Assembly: GCA_021186555.1 (NCBI GenBank)
Contig: JAJKFL010000042.1
Coordinates: 18,762,521 to 18,826,520 of the forward strand
Reading direction: 5' to 3'
Source of the DNA: Reticulitermes speratus
Lineage: Eukaryota; Arthropoda; Insecta; Blattodea; Rhinotermitidae
Length of the DNA stretch: 64,000 nt
A program made the translations under genes and the position numbers. Within the stretch, counting starts at the first letter, position 1. Each line of letters starts with the position of its first letter. Positions 24,346 through 33,376 of this stretch are shown piece by piece. The notes under the pieces were generated by a model, which was not told the origin of the DNA, searched no databases, and saw only the letters and a list, made by a program, of their open reading frames with translations.

Positions 24346-25364
24346 CCGAAAAAGTCCGCAGCCACACAGGAAAAAATATGAGACTTTTCCATCCCCCTTT
24401 TCTGGCCCTTCAAGTAATGTTTTGAGCCTGTGTTTTTCCCTTCGAGAGAGAACATTATGTGTCTGTTACGAAGATGATAAAGGTAAATGTGCCGAAGAAA
24501 GAAATGACCCGTTCTAGGACTGTAAATAAATTCAATGTGTGAGAGAAATAATTGAGTTATTCATAGGTACGCGAGCTTGTTACATACGTGTTACTGTCGT
24601 ACACGAAACTAAAACCCTATTTTGTGTATACTGTTATTAACAATCAAAGGCATCCAAGTAAATATACTCTTAAATAAAAAATATTTGGAGTGGTGTAGAA
24701 ATATAGATAATTATAATTTTAATATATATAGGGACTGATTAATTATGACAGGCACAATACTGGTCTCATGTGCTGAAATGTGACACGACCATACCAGATC
24801 ATCGTATTAGCGAAGCCTAATGTTATTTGACAAATTGCAATTATAAAATCCATCAACATGAAGTCCTTTAACTTCGGTTCGGACAACTCCTACCCAACCA
24901 TTCCTCAGACTCTTCCAAATTATATTATTCCTTCATTTGTCGAGATCTGTTTCGTCACAATCACACTGAAAACACAAAGAAAGGATAGATGTGATGGTTG
25001 TTGCACAATACTGTAAAATCAAAGAATCTGAATGTGTAGAAAATACACTGATATGCTTTATTGGCAGGACAGATGGTTAATCGGGAATAATCGGACATTT
25101 GAGAACTGAGGCATTAAAACTTCAACCACAAATGGGTGCAGATGCGCTTAACTTCGTGAAGGTTGTGGGTAATTCAAACAGTTCGAATCCTGAGAATTTC
25201 TTAGCTGAGTTCATAGAGATTCAAACATTTCCTTCCGTCGTACATTTGGTATATGCTTATAAGCCTACATGGCGTTATGATTCAGAAGACGTAAGAGTCC
25301 ACAAGAAGAAAACATGTAGAGAGTATTTGAATAGTAAAGAATATTGCTTTGAAGAAGTTAGAAT
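24346..25364. other. Unassigned sequence with a 90-codon frame
   Basis: The + frame at 25099-25371 (90 codons) is hydrophilic, without a known motif, and runs into the presumed LINE fragment downstream. Nothing else is recognised. Confidence 0.4.
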
Positions 25365-25690
25365 GCTTTAAACCTTTGGATATTTGTAATGCGAAAGACG
25401 GATGTTATTGAAAAAATCGAGAAGAGGTTTCTACGAGCGACAAAAGATTTTACGGACTGCACCTTTTTATAGACCATGAATTTTGAGAAAGAAAGACAAT
25501 TTTTCAACAAAGCCAGAAAGTCGAAAGAAAGTGGGGAGTCCAAATCCAGATGGCTGGAATAATGAGAATATGATTTACGGAAGCTGAAAGTTAATAGGTG
25601 TAGAAAAACTAAATAAAATAGAGACGAAAGAGTATCAGTTGTAAAGAAGGCCAAGGCCGTGAGAGGACTGTAGAACCAAGAAGCAATAGT
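25365..25690 (+). pseudogene. Possible degenerate LINE 3' fragment
   Basis: Scattered peptide traces such as EKRFLRATKDF and a terminal K.VRGL.NQEA-like stretch, in different + frames, suggest the far C-terminal end of a non-LTR reverse transcriptase. Several frame breaks make the call weak. It could equally be chance similarity in A-rich sequence. Confidence 0.3.
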
Positions 25691-26204
25691 TAATTAAATT
25701 TCTTGTAATTGTTTTTCTGTCCAGTAATTCTGTTAAGCGGTTACATAATTACTAAATTCTGTAGTCCTTCCTGTTTCACGGAATTTACTCGCATGCACCT
25801 CTATGTTTTAACACTATGAGGTTGGGTTGAAGCTGGCAGTAAGATTATATTTTATTATAAGCTCTGGGGAGTCGAACGAGTACAATAAAGGGCAGGTCAG
25901 GTGTCAGAGACAGACGAGCGAATCTCAAATTCACAAACATGGCACTGGCACAGTGGCGAAAAGAAAGCAAGGTAAAATGAAAGGCAGGCAGTTCGAATTA
26001 AGAGCCGGTTATGGACACGTATTATATAAACGTCAGGAAGGAACGCAGAAACTGGAGAATGATGAATATGAATGGAAGAATGAAAGATATTGTTGACGCC
26101 ATAAACAATAATTGAAATGTGAGGATATAAGAAGATAACAGAAATTAAAGTAAAATTATATCAGAAGATTAAGTTGGTATAAGAATTTATTCCCCACTGA
26201 CGAA
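25691..26204. other. Unassigned sequence
   Basis: Contains an 89-codon + frame (25827-26096) that is very rich in Lys, Arg, Glu and Gln, in A-rich DNA. No family is recognised. Confidence 0.45.
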
Positions 26205-26642
26205 ATAACTCCATGGAGCAGAGTCCATTTTGTGGAAGCTAACAGGTCCTGAGCTAGTCAAGAAATTCCCCACATTTTAAGTAACCCGAAGGTTTATTAC
26301 CGAATTCACAAGAGCCCGCCACCTGTCCCTATCCTGAGCCATATCAATCCATTCTATGCTCCCATCCCACTTATTAAAGATCCATTTTAATATTAAACTC
26401 CCATCTACGCCTGGGTCTTCCAAGTGGTCTCCTTCCCTCAGGTCTCCCTACCAAAATCCTTATGCACCTCACCCATTCCCCATACGTGCTAAATGCCCCG
26501 CCCACCTCATTCTTCTTTATTTGATCACTCGAATAATATTTGGTGATGAGTACAGATCATTAAGTTTCTCGTTATTAGCCTTCTTCACTCCCCTGTTACC
26601 TCGTCCCTCTTAGGCCCAAATATCCTCCTCCCCACATAAAGA
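26205..26642 (-). pseudogene. LINE A remnant, 3' coding end and UTR
   Basis: Reverse-complement homology covers the end of LINE A as seen at 29480-29930: a GPK/RDEVTGEW-like start, VGRPEGKRPLG-type residues in broken frames, DRDRW-type sequence, then the 3' untranslated block (tgtggggaatttcttgacta on the minus strand) and a ctctgctccatggag end. Multiple stops and indels leave it inactive. Confidence 0.85.
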
Positions 26643-26904
26643 CATTATATAAAATTATGTTTCAGCCTGAGATAATGTTTATTTTTACATTTTAATAACT
26701 TTTACCGATTTTATGTTATGAGAGTGATTTAATATACTGAAGATGAAAAGTAATTTCCAGAAATATTACTACATTTGTAGTAGTAAAGTCTTCTCATACG
26801 TTAAAAACATCTCTCAAAATGCTATTTTAAATTCGTAAAGCAACGATGAGCTACTAGATTCTAATATTAAGTCTTTAAGGTCGAGTGGTAAATGTATGTA
26901 CCAA

Positions 26905-27100
26905 CTGCTATTACAGTAAGAACCTCTGAAAATTCAGTACACGTTGTGTTTATGTTTGTTTTACCTCACAAAAAATACAGATTACTTCCCTATACAGCAT
27001 TAACAAGTTGGTCTTTTAATGGAGACGGAATGTGTTCCATCGGAGGTAGGAAACAATGTTTATGAAAATTTGGAAGAATGTCGTCTTCAAAGTGCTAACG
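26905..27100 (-). repeat. Dispersed insect repeat, copy A
   Basis: Aligns over about 170 bp with 28285-28480. Shared blocks, in order, are cctcacaaaaa, a cgatt/agatt-tccct-tacag/a block, attaac, a gatgga/ggagac block, a tgtgtt block, gaggta and gtcttcaaa. On the minus strand both copies translate to fragments around NLLMLYRE/NQLILYRE and IFCE/AFCE. From memory, this pattern recurs in many spurious insect gene models. The element class is unknown. Confidence 0.55.
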
Positions 27101-27414
27101 CATAGACTCTTTTTTAACATAATTAATATTTTTCTGATCACTATTTATTTATTTAATATTTAAAGGAATGAGACCCATGACTATACATTTGGGAAAACTG
27201 TTATCGTAAATACAGCATAGATGGAACTGTCCCGAAGGTAATTTAACCATTGAAACCATTTGGACTGTCTTATAATTCAATCATAAATTCAGTTCTTGGA
27301 GTTAATTCGAATCCTACGGCAAGTGTTTGCAGCCACTAAGTTTATAAGGTTGTGTCCCCACCCTGTCTTAACTAAACACATACAAATAGACTTATCAGTT
27401 TTATGCCGTAAGAA
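27101..27414. other. Unassigned spacer
   Basis: AT-rich sequence between repeat copy A and the LINE A fragment. Nothing recognised. Confidence 0.5.
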
Positions 27415-27790
27415 GAATTCTGGTGTTTGAGAAAGAAATGCTGCTGGAAAGGATATTTGGAATTTAGAGACTTGAAATTTGCTTACGAGATCTTCCATGA
27501 TATGTATTTTACACCGAACAGTATTAGGGTAATAAAATCGAGGAAAGTGGTGTGGATGGATTATTTGGATATATAGAAGAAATAAAAAAATTACGAGTAT
27601 ATATTTTCGGAAAACTTGAATGGAAGGTGCAACTTTTAGATTGAAAATAAAATGGCATGAAGATCTTAAAATGGATCGTAACGAAATAGAGTGTCGATGC
27701 TGGGGCTGGAATAAAGTAATTCAAGACAGACGACACTAGAGGAAATTTGTGCAAATCATAATGAACTTTCTGGTTCCTTAATATCTGAGG
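27415..27790 (+). pseudogene. LINE A remnant, strongly decayed
   Basis: Frame traces VFEKEMLLERIFG and then VIKSRKVVWMDYL correspond to VFENRVLRRIFG and [13 protein letters not shown] of the copy at 28771-29930. The relation extends through a degenerate stretch to a tttctggttcctta segment that matches the LINE A end. The many stops and frameshifts suggest it is older than the 28771 copy. Confidence 0.6.
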
Positions 27791-27941
27791 TCTTTTATGA
27801 AATGCGATTCTATCATACTCTCAGGACGCGACACACGAAGCTGGTTAGTCAAATTGTGAAACAAATGACGTCAGTTATATTAGGCTGTGTAGAAATTCGT
27901 GTCCATTCAAGGAGCTGGCGTTAAATGCAAGCGTGTAAATA

Positions 27942-28019
27942 CAGGGCATACACAAAAGAATGGTGCGATTTATATGGTATATACCATATAACCCGCACCA
28001 TTCTTTTGTGTAAGCCCTG
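27942..28019. mobile_element. Palindromic MITE-like element, copy 2 (78 bp)
   Basis: Two 39-bp halves are reverse complements with three mismatches and no loop. It has the same length and nearly the same 26-bp ends as the element at 3947-4024, and is flanked by TA on both sides (27940-27941 and 28020-28021). The central part differs completely from copy 1 yet is still self-complementary. The two opposite-strand frames across it (27921-28170) are artefacts. Confidence 0.75.
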
Positions 28020-28284
28020 TACTATAAAACATAGGAAGAAAACTGCTATTTTTTTGTGTTGTAGGATGCTAAACGTTAGTGCAGAACATTCAATATCTTC
28101 TGCTGCATTTGAAATTTCAATAACGGATATTTGTGACATACAGCAAAACAAACTTCTACGTTCTGGATAAAGTACATTAGGAAGTGGTGTTGACTAAATC
28201 TCAAGTGTTTATTGAAAATGAAAAGAATACAGGAACATGCATGAAGTTTTAAACATACGCAATACATATTCTACAGACTTGTTT

Positions 28285-28480
28285 AACAATAACGGTTCTG
28301 CACTTTCTTGTACAAGTGTGTTTGTGTGTTCTGTATGATCCTCACAAAAAGCAACGATTGTTTCCCTGTACAATATTAACTGATTTTTCTTTCTGATGGA
28401 AGCACACTGTGTTTTCTGTGAGGTACGAACGGATATTTTATACATAACTTAGGAAAATTTAGTCTTCAAAATTTAACTAA
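28285..28480 (-). repeat. Dispersed insect repeat, copy B
   Basis: Homologue of 26905-27100, about 1.4 kb away in the same orientation. Its minus strand is open for 78 codons (28209-28445) and includes KNQLILYRETIVAFCED followed by HTEHTNTL, the better preserved of the two translations. Confidence 0.6.
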
Positions 28481-28770
28481 GATTAAACTTCAACATGTTT
28501 TGACCATCATAAGTACGACATTTTTAAATTAGTATCACTTAACATGTTTGGAATCATCAGATTCGCCCTCAGGGTCCGTATCATTATATTACATATAAAC
28601 TTTGTACTTTAAAAATTATTACTCTAATTTCGACATTGACCATCATACTTCAAAGAAGTTATTAGTAATTAAAAAACTTTAATTTTTAGCTGAAAACAAT
28701 AACTTGTCTATAAACGCAACACTTAATTATATAGCTTCTGTCCTAATCAGTTCCTTTCCTAAATTTTATG
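28481..28770. other. Unassigned spacer
   Basis: AT-rich spacer between repeat copy B and the LINE A remnant. Nothing recognised. Confidence 0.5.
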
Positions 28771-29930
28771 TTGTTATTAAGAATGGTTTGAAACAAAGAG
28801 GGGCTTTATCGCCATTCCTTTTCGACTTTGCTTTAGAATATGCCATTAGGAGGGTTTAAAATTGAATGGTATACATCAGCTTCTAGTTTATGCTGATGGT
28901 GTTAATATGTTGGGCGGAAGCGTACATGCTATAAAGAAAAACACAGAAGTTTTAGTAGTCGCTAGTAAGGAAGTTGGTCTACACGTAGGCGTAAATGTTG
29001 AGAAAACTAAGTACATGGTCATGTCTCGAGAGCAGTCTGCAAGACAAGATCACAACATAAAGATAGGTAATACATTCTTTGAAACGGTGGAACACTTTAT
29101 ATATTTGGGAACACGTCTAACAAATCAAAATTCCATACATGAAGAAATTAAGCACAGACTGAAGAAAGGGAATGCTTATAATCATTCGGTGTAGAATGTT
29201 TTGTCTTCCAGTTTCCTACCCAAAAACATAAAGATCAAGGTTTACACGACTGTAATTTTGCCCATGCGTGCTTTAAAGCTTCCGCCGCAGTGTAAATGAG
29301 ATCTGCGTTGTTTTGGGATTTTTACGCAGCGTAGAATGGTAAGTTGGTACCGACGTCTCGGGACAACCTACCGGTCCCATCGTCAAGGGTCAAGAATTCC
29401 TGTTGTTTTGTATGGGTGTGAGGCTTAGTCTGTCACACTGAGCGATGAATGTAGGCTGAGAGTGTTCGAGAATAGGGTGCTGAGGAGGATATTTGGGCCT
29501 AAGTGGAACGAGATACCAGAGGAGTGGAAAAGACTACATAAAGTTTGCCTTTATGCTATGTACTCATCACCAAATATTTTTCGTATGGTCAAATCAAGAA
29601 AAATGAGATGGGCGGGACATGTGGCATTTATGGGGGACAGGAGAGAAGCATACAGGGTTTTTATGGGACGACCTGATGGAAAGAGACCACTTGGAAAACC
29701 TAGGCGTAGTTGAGAGGTTAATATTAAAATGGATTTTCAGCAAGTGAAATGGGGAGGCACGGACTGGATCGCACTGGCTCATGATAGGGACAGGTAGCGA
29801 GCGCTTGTGAATGCGGTAATGAATTTTCGGATTTCATAAAATGTGGGGAATTCCTTGACTAGCTGAAGACTTCTTAGCTTCTCAGGAAGGTCTCTGTTCC
29901 GTGGGGATAAGTTAGTTTAGTTAGTTATGT
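28771..29930 (+). pseudogene. LINE A: non-LTR reverse transcriptase, longest copy
   Basis: The best LINE in the window. It begins inside the reverse transcriptase domain (NGLKQRGALSPFLFDFALEYAIRRV, 28782-28855), followed by a premature stop. The catalytic motif reads LLVYADGV (near 28880-28905), where the family has YADD, so the second catalytic Asp is lost. Next come VNVEKTKYMVMSREQ, a YLGTRLTN segment and EEIKHRLKKGNAYNHSV. After VYTTVILP an apparent insertion (29264-29398) interrupts the frame. Coding sense resumes as VVLYGCEA, then [27 protein letters not shown], and [15 protein letters not shown]. Further stops precede a 3' UTR ending near gttagtttagttagtt (29911-29930). It is 5'-truncated and inactive. 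The clade is not assigned. Confidence 0.9.
29264..29398. mobile_element. Apparent 135-bp insertion within LINE A
   Basis: The LINE frame reads ...VILP up to about 29263 and resumes with PVVLYGCEA at about 29399. The intervening 135 bp are GC-richer than the surroundings and have no counterpart in a reverse transcriptase of this type. No convincing terminal repeat or target duplication is visible; at most a cc doublet is shared. The element type is unknown. Confidence 0.5.
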
Positions 29931-29998
29931 TAATCTCTTCCCTTCTCGTTATTTGCTGATTATTTTTATTTATTTGTTCTAAGTAAATGTGTTGTTGT

Positions 29999-30253
29999 GC
30001 CGATCCCAGTGGCCGTGCAGTCTAAGGAGTGGGTCTACTGCCGCTCGATTACTAAAATTGTGGGTTCAAATCCCGCCGGGGGCATGGATGTCTGTCTCTT
30101 GTGAGTGTTGTGTGTCATCAGGTAGAGGTTTGTGCGATGGGCTGGTCCCTCGTCCAGAGGAATCCTACCGAGTGTGGTGTGTCTAAAAAGTGTGATCGTG
30201 AAGCGTCGAAAATTGAGGCGACCTAGGCCCCTAAGGCGCTCTTGAGCCATTGA
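29999..30253 (+). mobile_element. SINE family 1, copy 2
   Basis: Near full-length. The head gccgatcccagtggccgtgc is followed by the B box gggttcaaatccc, the ctcttgtgagtgttgtgtg block, cctcgtccagagga, tcctaccgagtgtggtgtgt, the tgtgatcgtgaagcgtcga tail and the end cttgagccattg. It lies 70 bp downstream of the LINE A 3' end in the same orientation. Confidence 0.9.
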
Positions 30254-30474
30254 AAGCAAAGTTTTTCTATGTAAATGTTGATTGGTGGCAGATTTGCTTA
30301 GTTTACTTACTATCAGTGTCTCTTTCCAATGACAAGTGGTCGTTACATTTACTTCAATTCTGTGTCGTACTGCAAAAATTTACTATCTAGATTTATAATA
30401 AATATATCTGAATTGAAATTAAAATTTAATTTTCCTTCCCGGCATCTAAATTAATTAACCTGATAATCTATGAT

Positions 30475-30668
30475 TGCTTCTCACTGCGGAATCCGAGGTT
30501 TGATTCGAGACTAGTCAAGGTGAAATATTCAGTACAGAAAGTGGCATTAAGTCAAGAAATTTTTCCTAATACTTCGGTTTCCCATGTCAGTACAATTTCA
30601 TCAATGTGTTACCCTCTTTCATTCATCTACCACAAACTTAGCATTTGACAGCGTCGTTAAATAAAATA
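30475..30668 (+). mobile_element. SINE family 3 copy
   Basis: A B-box-like gaggtttgattcgag (30494-30508), a pyrimidine-rich body and the distinct tail cagcgtcgttaaataaaa (from 30649). The same tail ends the copy at 42060-42260 and appears at 3583 and 36128. The A-box part is unclear. Confidence 0.6.
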
Positions 30669-31339
30669 CTTTGATAACTGACTGGTTTTCTCGCTATTAA
30701 TATTAATAATGGCACGTGTATTAGACAAATATTACGCATTAAATGTGATTATACATTCGTGAATATGAGACTAGAGTAATGGACATCCTTCAGGGTGCAT
30801 TTTACGTTCTTCTTCAATTATTCATGTTTCGGTAATGCTGGAATCTCGTGGAACTGCTTTCATAGTCACCAGTACAGTCCTCGTGCGGTTTGCGAAACGT
30901 CAGCTTTCATGTTGCATAAACTAATTGTGGACGGAGTCCCTCTACTTGCGCAGCATTAACAAGTTTAATCTTATTACCATGTTTAGTGTTTATACAAAGA
31001 ATAAGATGAATTGGAATTATGCGGGATTATATGGTCGAGTCGGAGTTTCGCTTGGAAAGGTAACAATGCTACTAATTTCAGTGAAGCCTACTGAACAGGG
31101 GTATGTAAATTACCCTCGAAATATCAAGAGGAATCTTTAAACATGTTTCATATTTAAATAATCCCAAGACATACTTCAACTTCTGAAGTTCACTGCATTT
31201 TCTGCAGGACCTTAGAAAGCACATTTCGAATTAGTTTAGTTTGTAGCCAAAACGTGTCCCTGTAATCTCTTTGTTTATATAATTTTAATTCCAAGGTAAA
31301 GGTAAATTTGTTCCTGTGGAAGTTATGAAGGTACGATGG
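30669..31339. other. Unassigned sequence
   Basis: No gene or repeat recognised. The + frame at 30925-31140 (71 codons) has no motif. Confidence 0.5.
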
Positions 31340-31600
31340 CATTGGATGTGTAACTCCACTCATTCATAACTCCGGCACTAAATGGTGGTGAGTGGTGAAT
31401 ATTACGTCCCGGTTTCTTTTCTAACGGGAAAGGAAAGCCCAGTACCCTTGAATGTGAACCTGATTGGGCCCTTTGTGTCCGTATGGACGCCGTGGAATAG
31501 AGAAAATTCTCGTCTCCTAACGGGACTGGAACCACGATTCTTTAGACGTTGAGCCGGCAGTCTGGACACTATACAGACTATGCTGTACAGGCTTACAATT
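31340..31600 (-). mobile_element. SINE family 4 copy, antisense
   Basis: Shares an ordered set of blocks with 32905-33100 and 55600-55815: an actcattcataactc / tcattcttaacctc block, ggcactaaatgg / gcactagatgg, and gtgagtggt. It ends in a tRNA-like region read on the minus strand (near 31525-31590). The direction is inferred from that tRNA-like end. Confidence 0.55.
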
Positions 31601-32904
31601 TAAATGAAATGAACGTAAATACAAATTTTTTGTTTTGTTTTTGTTATATACGTGGAATTTTCCCGTTATTTATGTAGCTAATGTAGCTAACTACATTAAG
31701 GGCAAAAGCAGAAGATCTGTCTTAGGTTTTCTGCACGTGATATTTACAAGCAGGGAGTAATAAGACTTTTTTGAGGTTTGTAACATATAATTCAGAATGT
31801 AACGGGCCTTTCCTATTATATATATATATATTCGTATTTAGATGACTAACACTGATATTTGCGTTATAATTTGATGTAATACAATTCATACCCCCAGGAG
31901 ACGAAAGTTTTTATTAACACGTATGAGACAGATAATTAGACCCATGCATGCTACGTGACTCGCCAACCTCATCCTCGGTTTTATTACCCAAAAGATAAAA
32001 GAGAATACTAAATTTCTCCTACTTGCTCCGAATTCGCCCTTATCTACACAAAACCATCTACACCATCACACTTACACCCACACAGCTGAACAATGTATTA
32101 AAGCTAACCAGCAGAGAAGACAGCGTGCCGCTATAGTCGTGTTCTGACTGTACACACTTGACACAGAATAACAATAGCCGTTCGTTTAGCAGGCCCGCAA
32201 AGCAGGACATAAGGTTGTAGGGGGCTGCAACTATTTAGTAGAGCTTCACCCCATAGTTCTTTAGGTCTTTCCTTGTACAGGGGTTAACTGTCCCCAGTAG
32301 CGACAGGTAAATAACTCAGTGCTTCACTCAAGCGTACAGCATCCTAGGACACGTTTTGCTATGCTACAGATGTTGTTAACTTGAGATTCTCACTTCTTCA
32401 TGACCAGATGTTAGCGCCTTTCATCTGGTTAGTTCTTCTGTACATGGCAAAGTCTTGGACGGGTTAGCCAGACATTTTCCTTCATCTCACGCTGTGATGG
32501 TATATTAAGAACCTCGTCTGCCTCCCGCAGAATCATCATTCATGATTATCTCTTATCTCCGTCAAATGAACTGGCTCAGCAATGTCACAGGTCCCAGGAC
32601 ATAATAAAATTAATCTTCCCTCGTAGAATGATTGTCCAAGTCTTCAGGTCGAAATCTTATGGGACCTAACAACATATAGTTTGGTATATAGGCTACGTAC
32701 CAACGCTTCTGAAAAACCGGCTGCCTCCATCATCAGGGTAAATATCTCTTCCATTCTTAACATAGGAAGCACCAAATTTCGCCGAAAGCTTTGTTATCTG
32801 TACAAAAAAGTGTACCCTCTCACATATATAACGATTTGAATTTTAATGTAAACTGTAATATAAAAAGTAAAATTTACTCTTTCCATGCCATGAAGACATA
32901 TAGT
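31601..32904. other. Unassigned sequence
   Basis: A short (TA)n tract lies at about 31818-31830. No gene is recognised in 1.3 kb. Confidence 0.5.
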
Positions 32905-33100
32905 GTAGTAAACTTCTCATTCTTAACCTCAGCACTAGATGGAAGTGAGTGGTTATCCGCACGCCCGGATGCTTTATACCCAGGAGTAGGTGTGGAAATT
33001 TGGAAGAGGAGAAGAATCTCTTACCCCTACTGGGTTTAGAATCCCGGAGTCTCCAGCGCGCAGCCTCATCGCTCTACAGACTACTGCCTAATTGTACTAA
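32905..33100 (-). mobile_element. SINE family 4 copy, antisense
   Basis: The best family 4 member. Blocks include ttcttaacctcagcactaga, gtgagtggttatc, cacgcccggatgctttatac, a gagaagaatctcttacccct block and a tRNA-like end (gtctccagcgcgcagcctca, 33050-33069) that reads as the head on the minus strand. It lies 28 bp from a + strand SINE 1 copy. Confidence 0.65.
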
Positions 33101-33127
33101 ACATTTAAGCGAATTAGATTTTTCCTA

Positions 33128-33376
33128 AGCCGATGCCAGTGGCCGCGCAGTCTAAGCTGTGGGCCTGAGGCCGCTCACTTGCTGGGATTGCGGGTTCGAA
33201 CACCTTCGGGGGCATGGGTGTTTGTCTCTTGTGAGTGTTGTGTGTTTTCAGGTAGAGATCTCTGCGTAGGGTCGATCACTCGTCCAGAGGAGTCCTACCG
33301 AATGTGGTGTGTCTGAGTGTGATCGTGAAGCTTCGATAATGAGGAGGCCGTGGCCCATTAAGGTCTACTGTGCCAT
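33128..33376 (+). mobile_element. SINE family 1, copy 3
   Basis: Near full-length. The head agccgatgccagtggccgcg is followed by the B box gggttcgaacacc, then the ctcttgtgagtgttgtgtg, cactcgtccagaggagtcct and tgtgatcgtgaagcttcga blocks. The end gccataaaaaaag carries a short A-rich tail. Confidence 0.9.

Noticed and set aside
27921..28170. Two mirror-image frames (76 and 81 codons) on opposite strands
   Set aside because: They are produced by reading through the palindromic 78-bp element. The similarity between the two is the palindrome itself.
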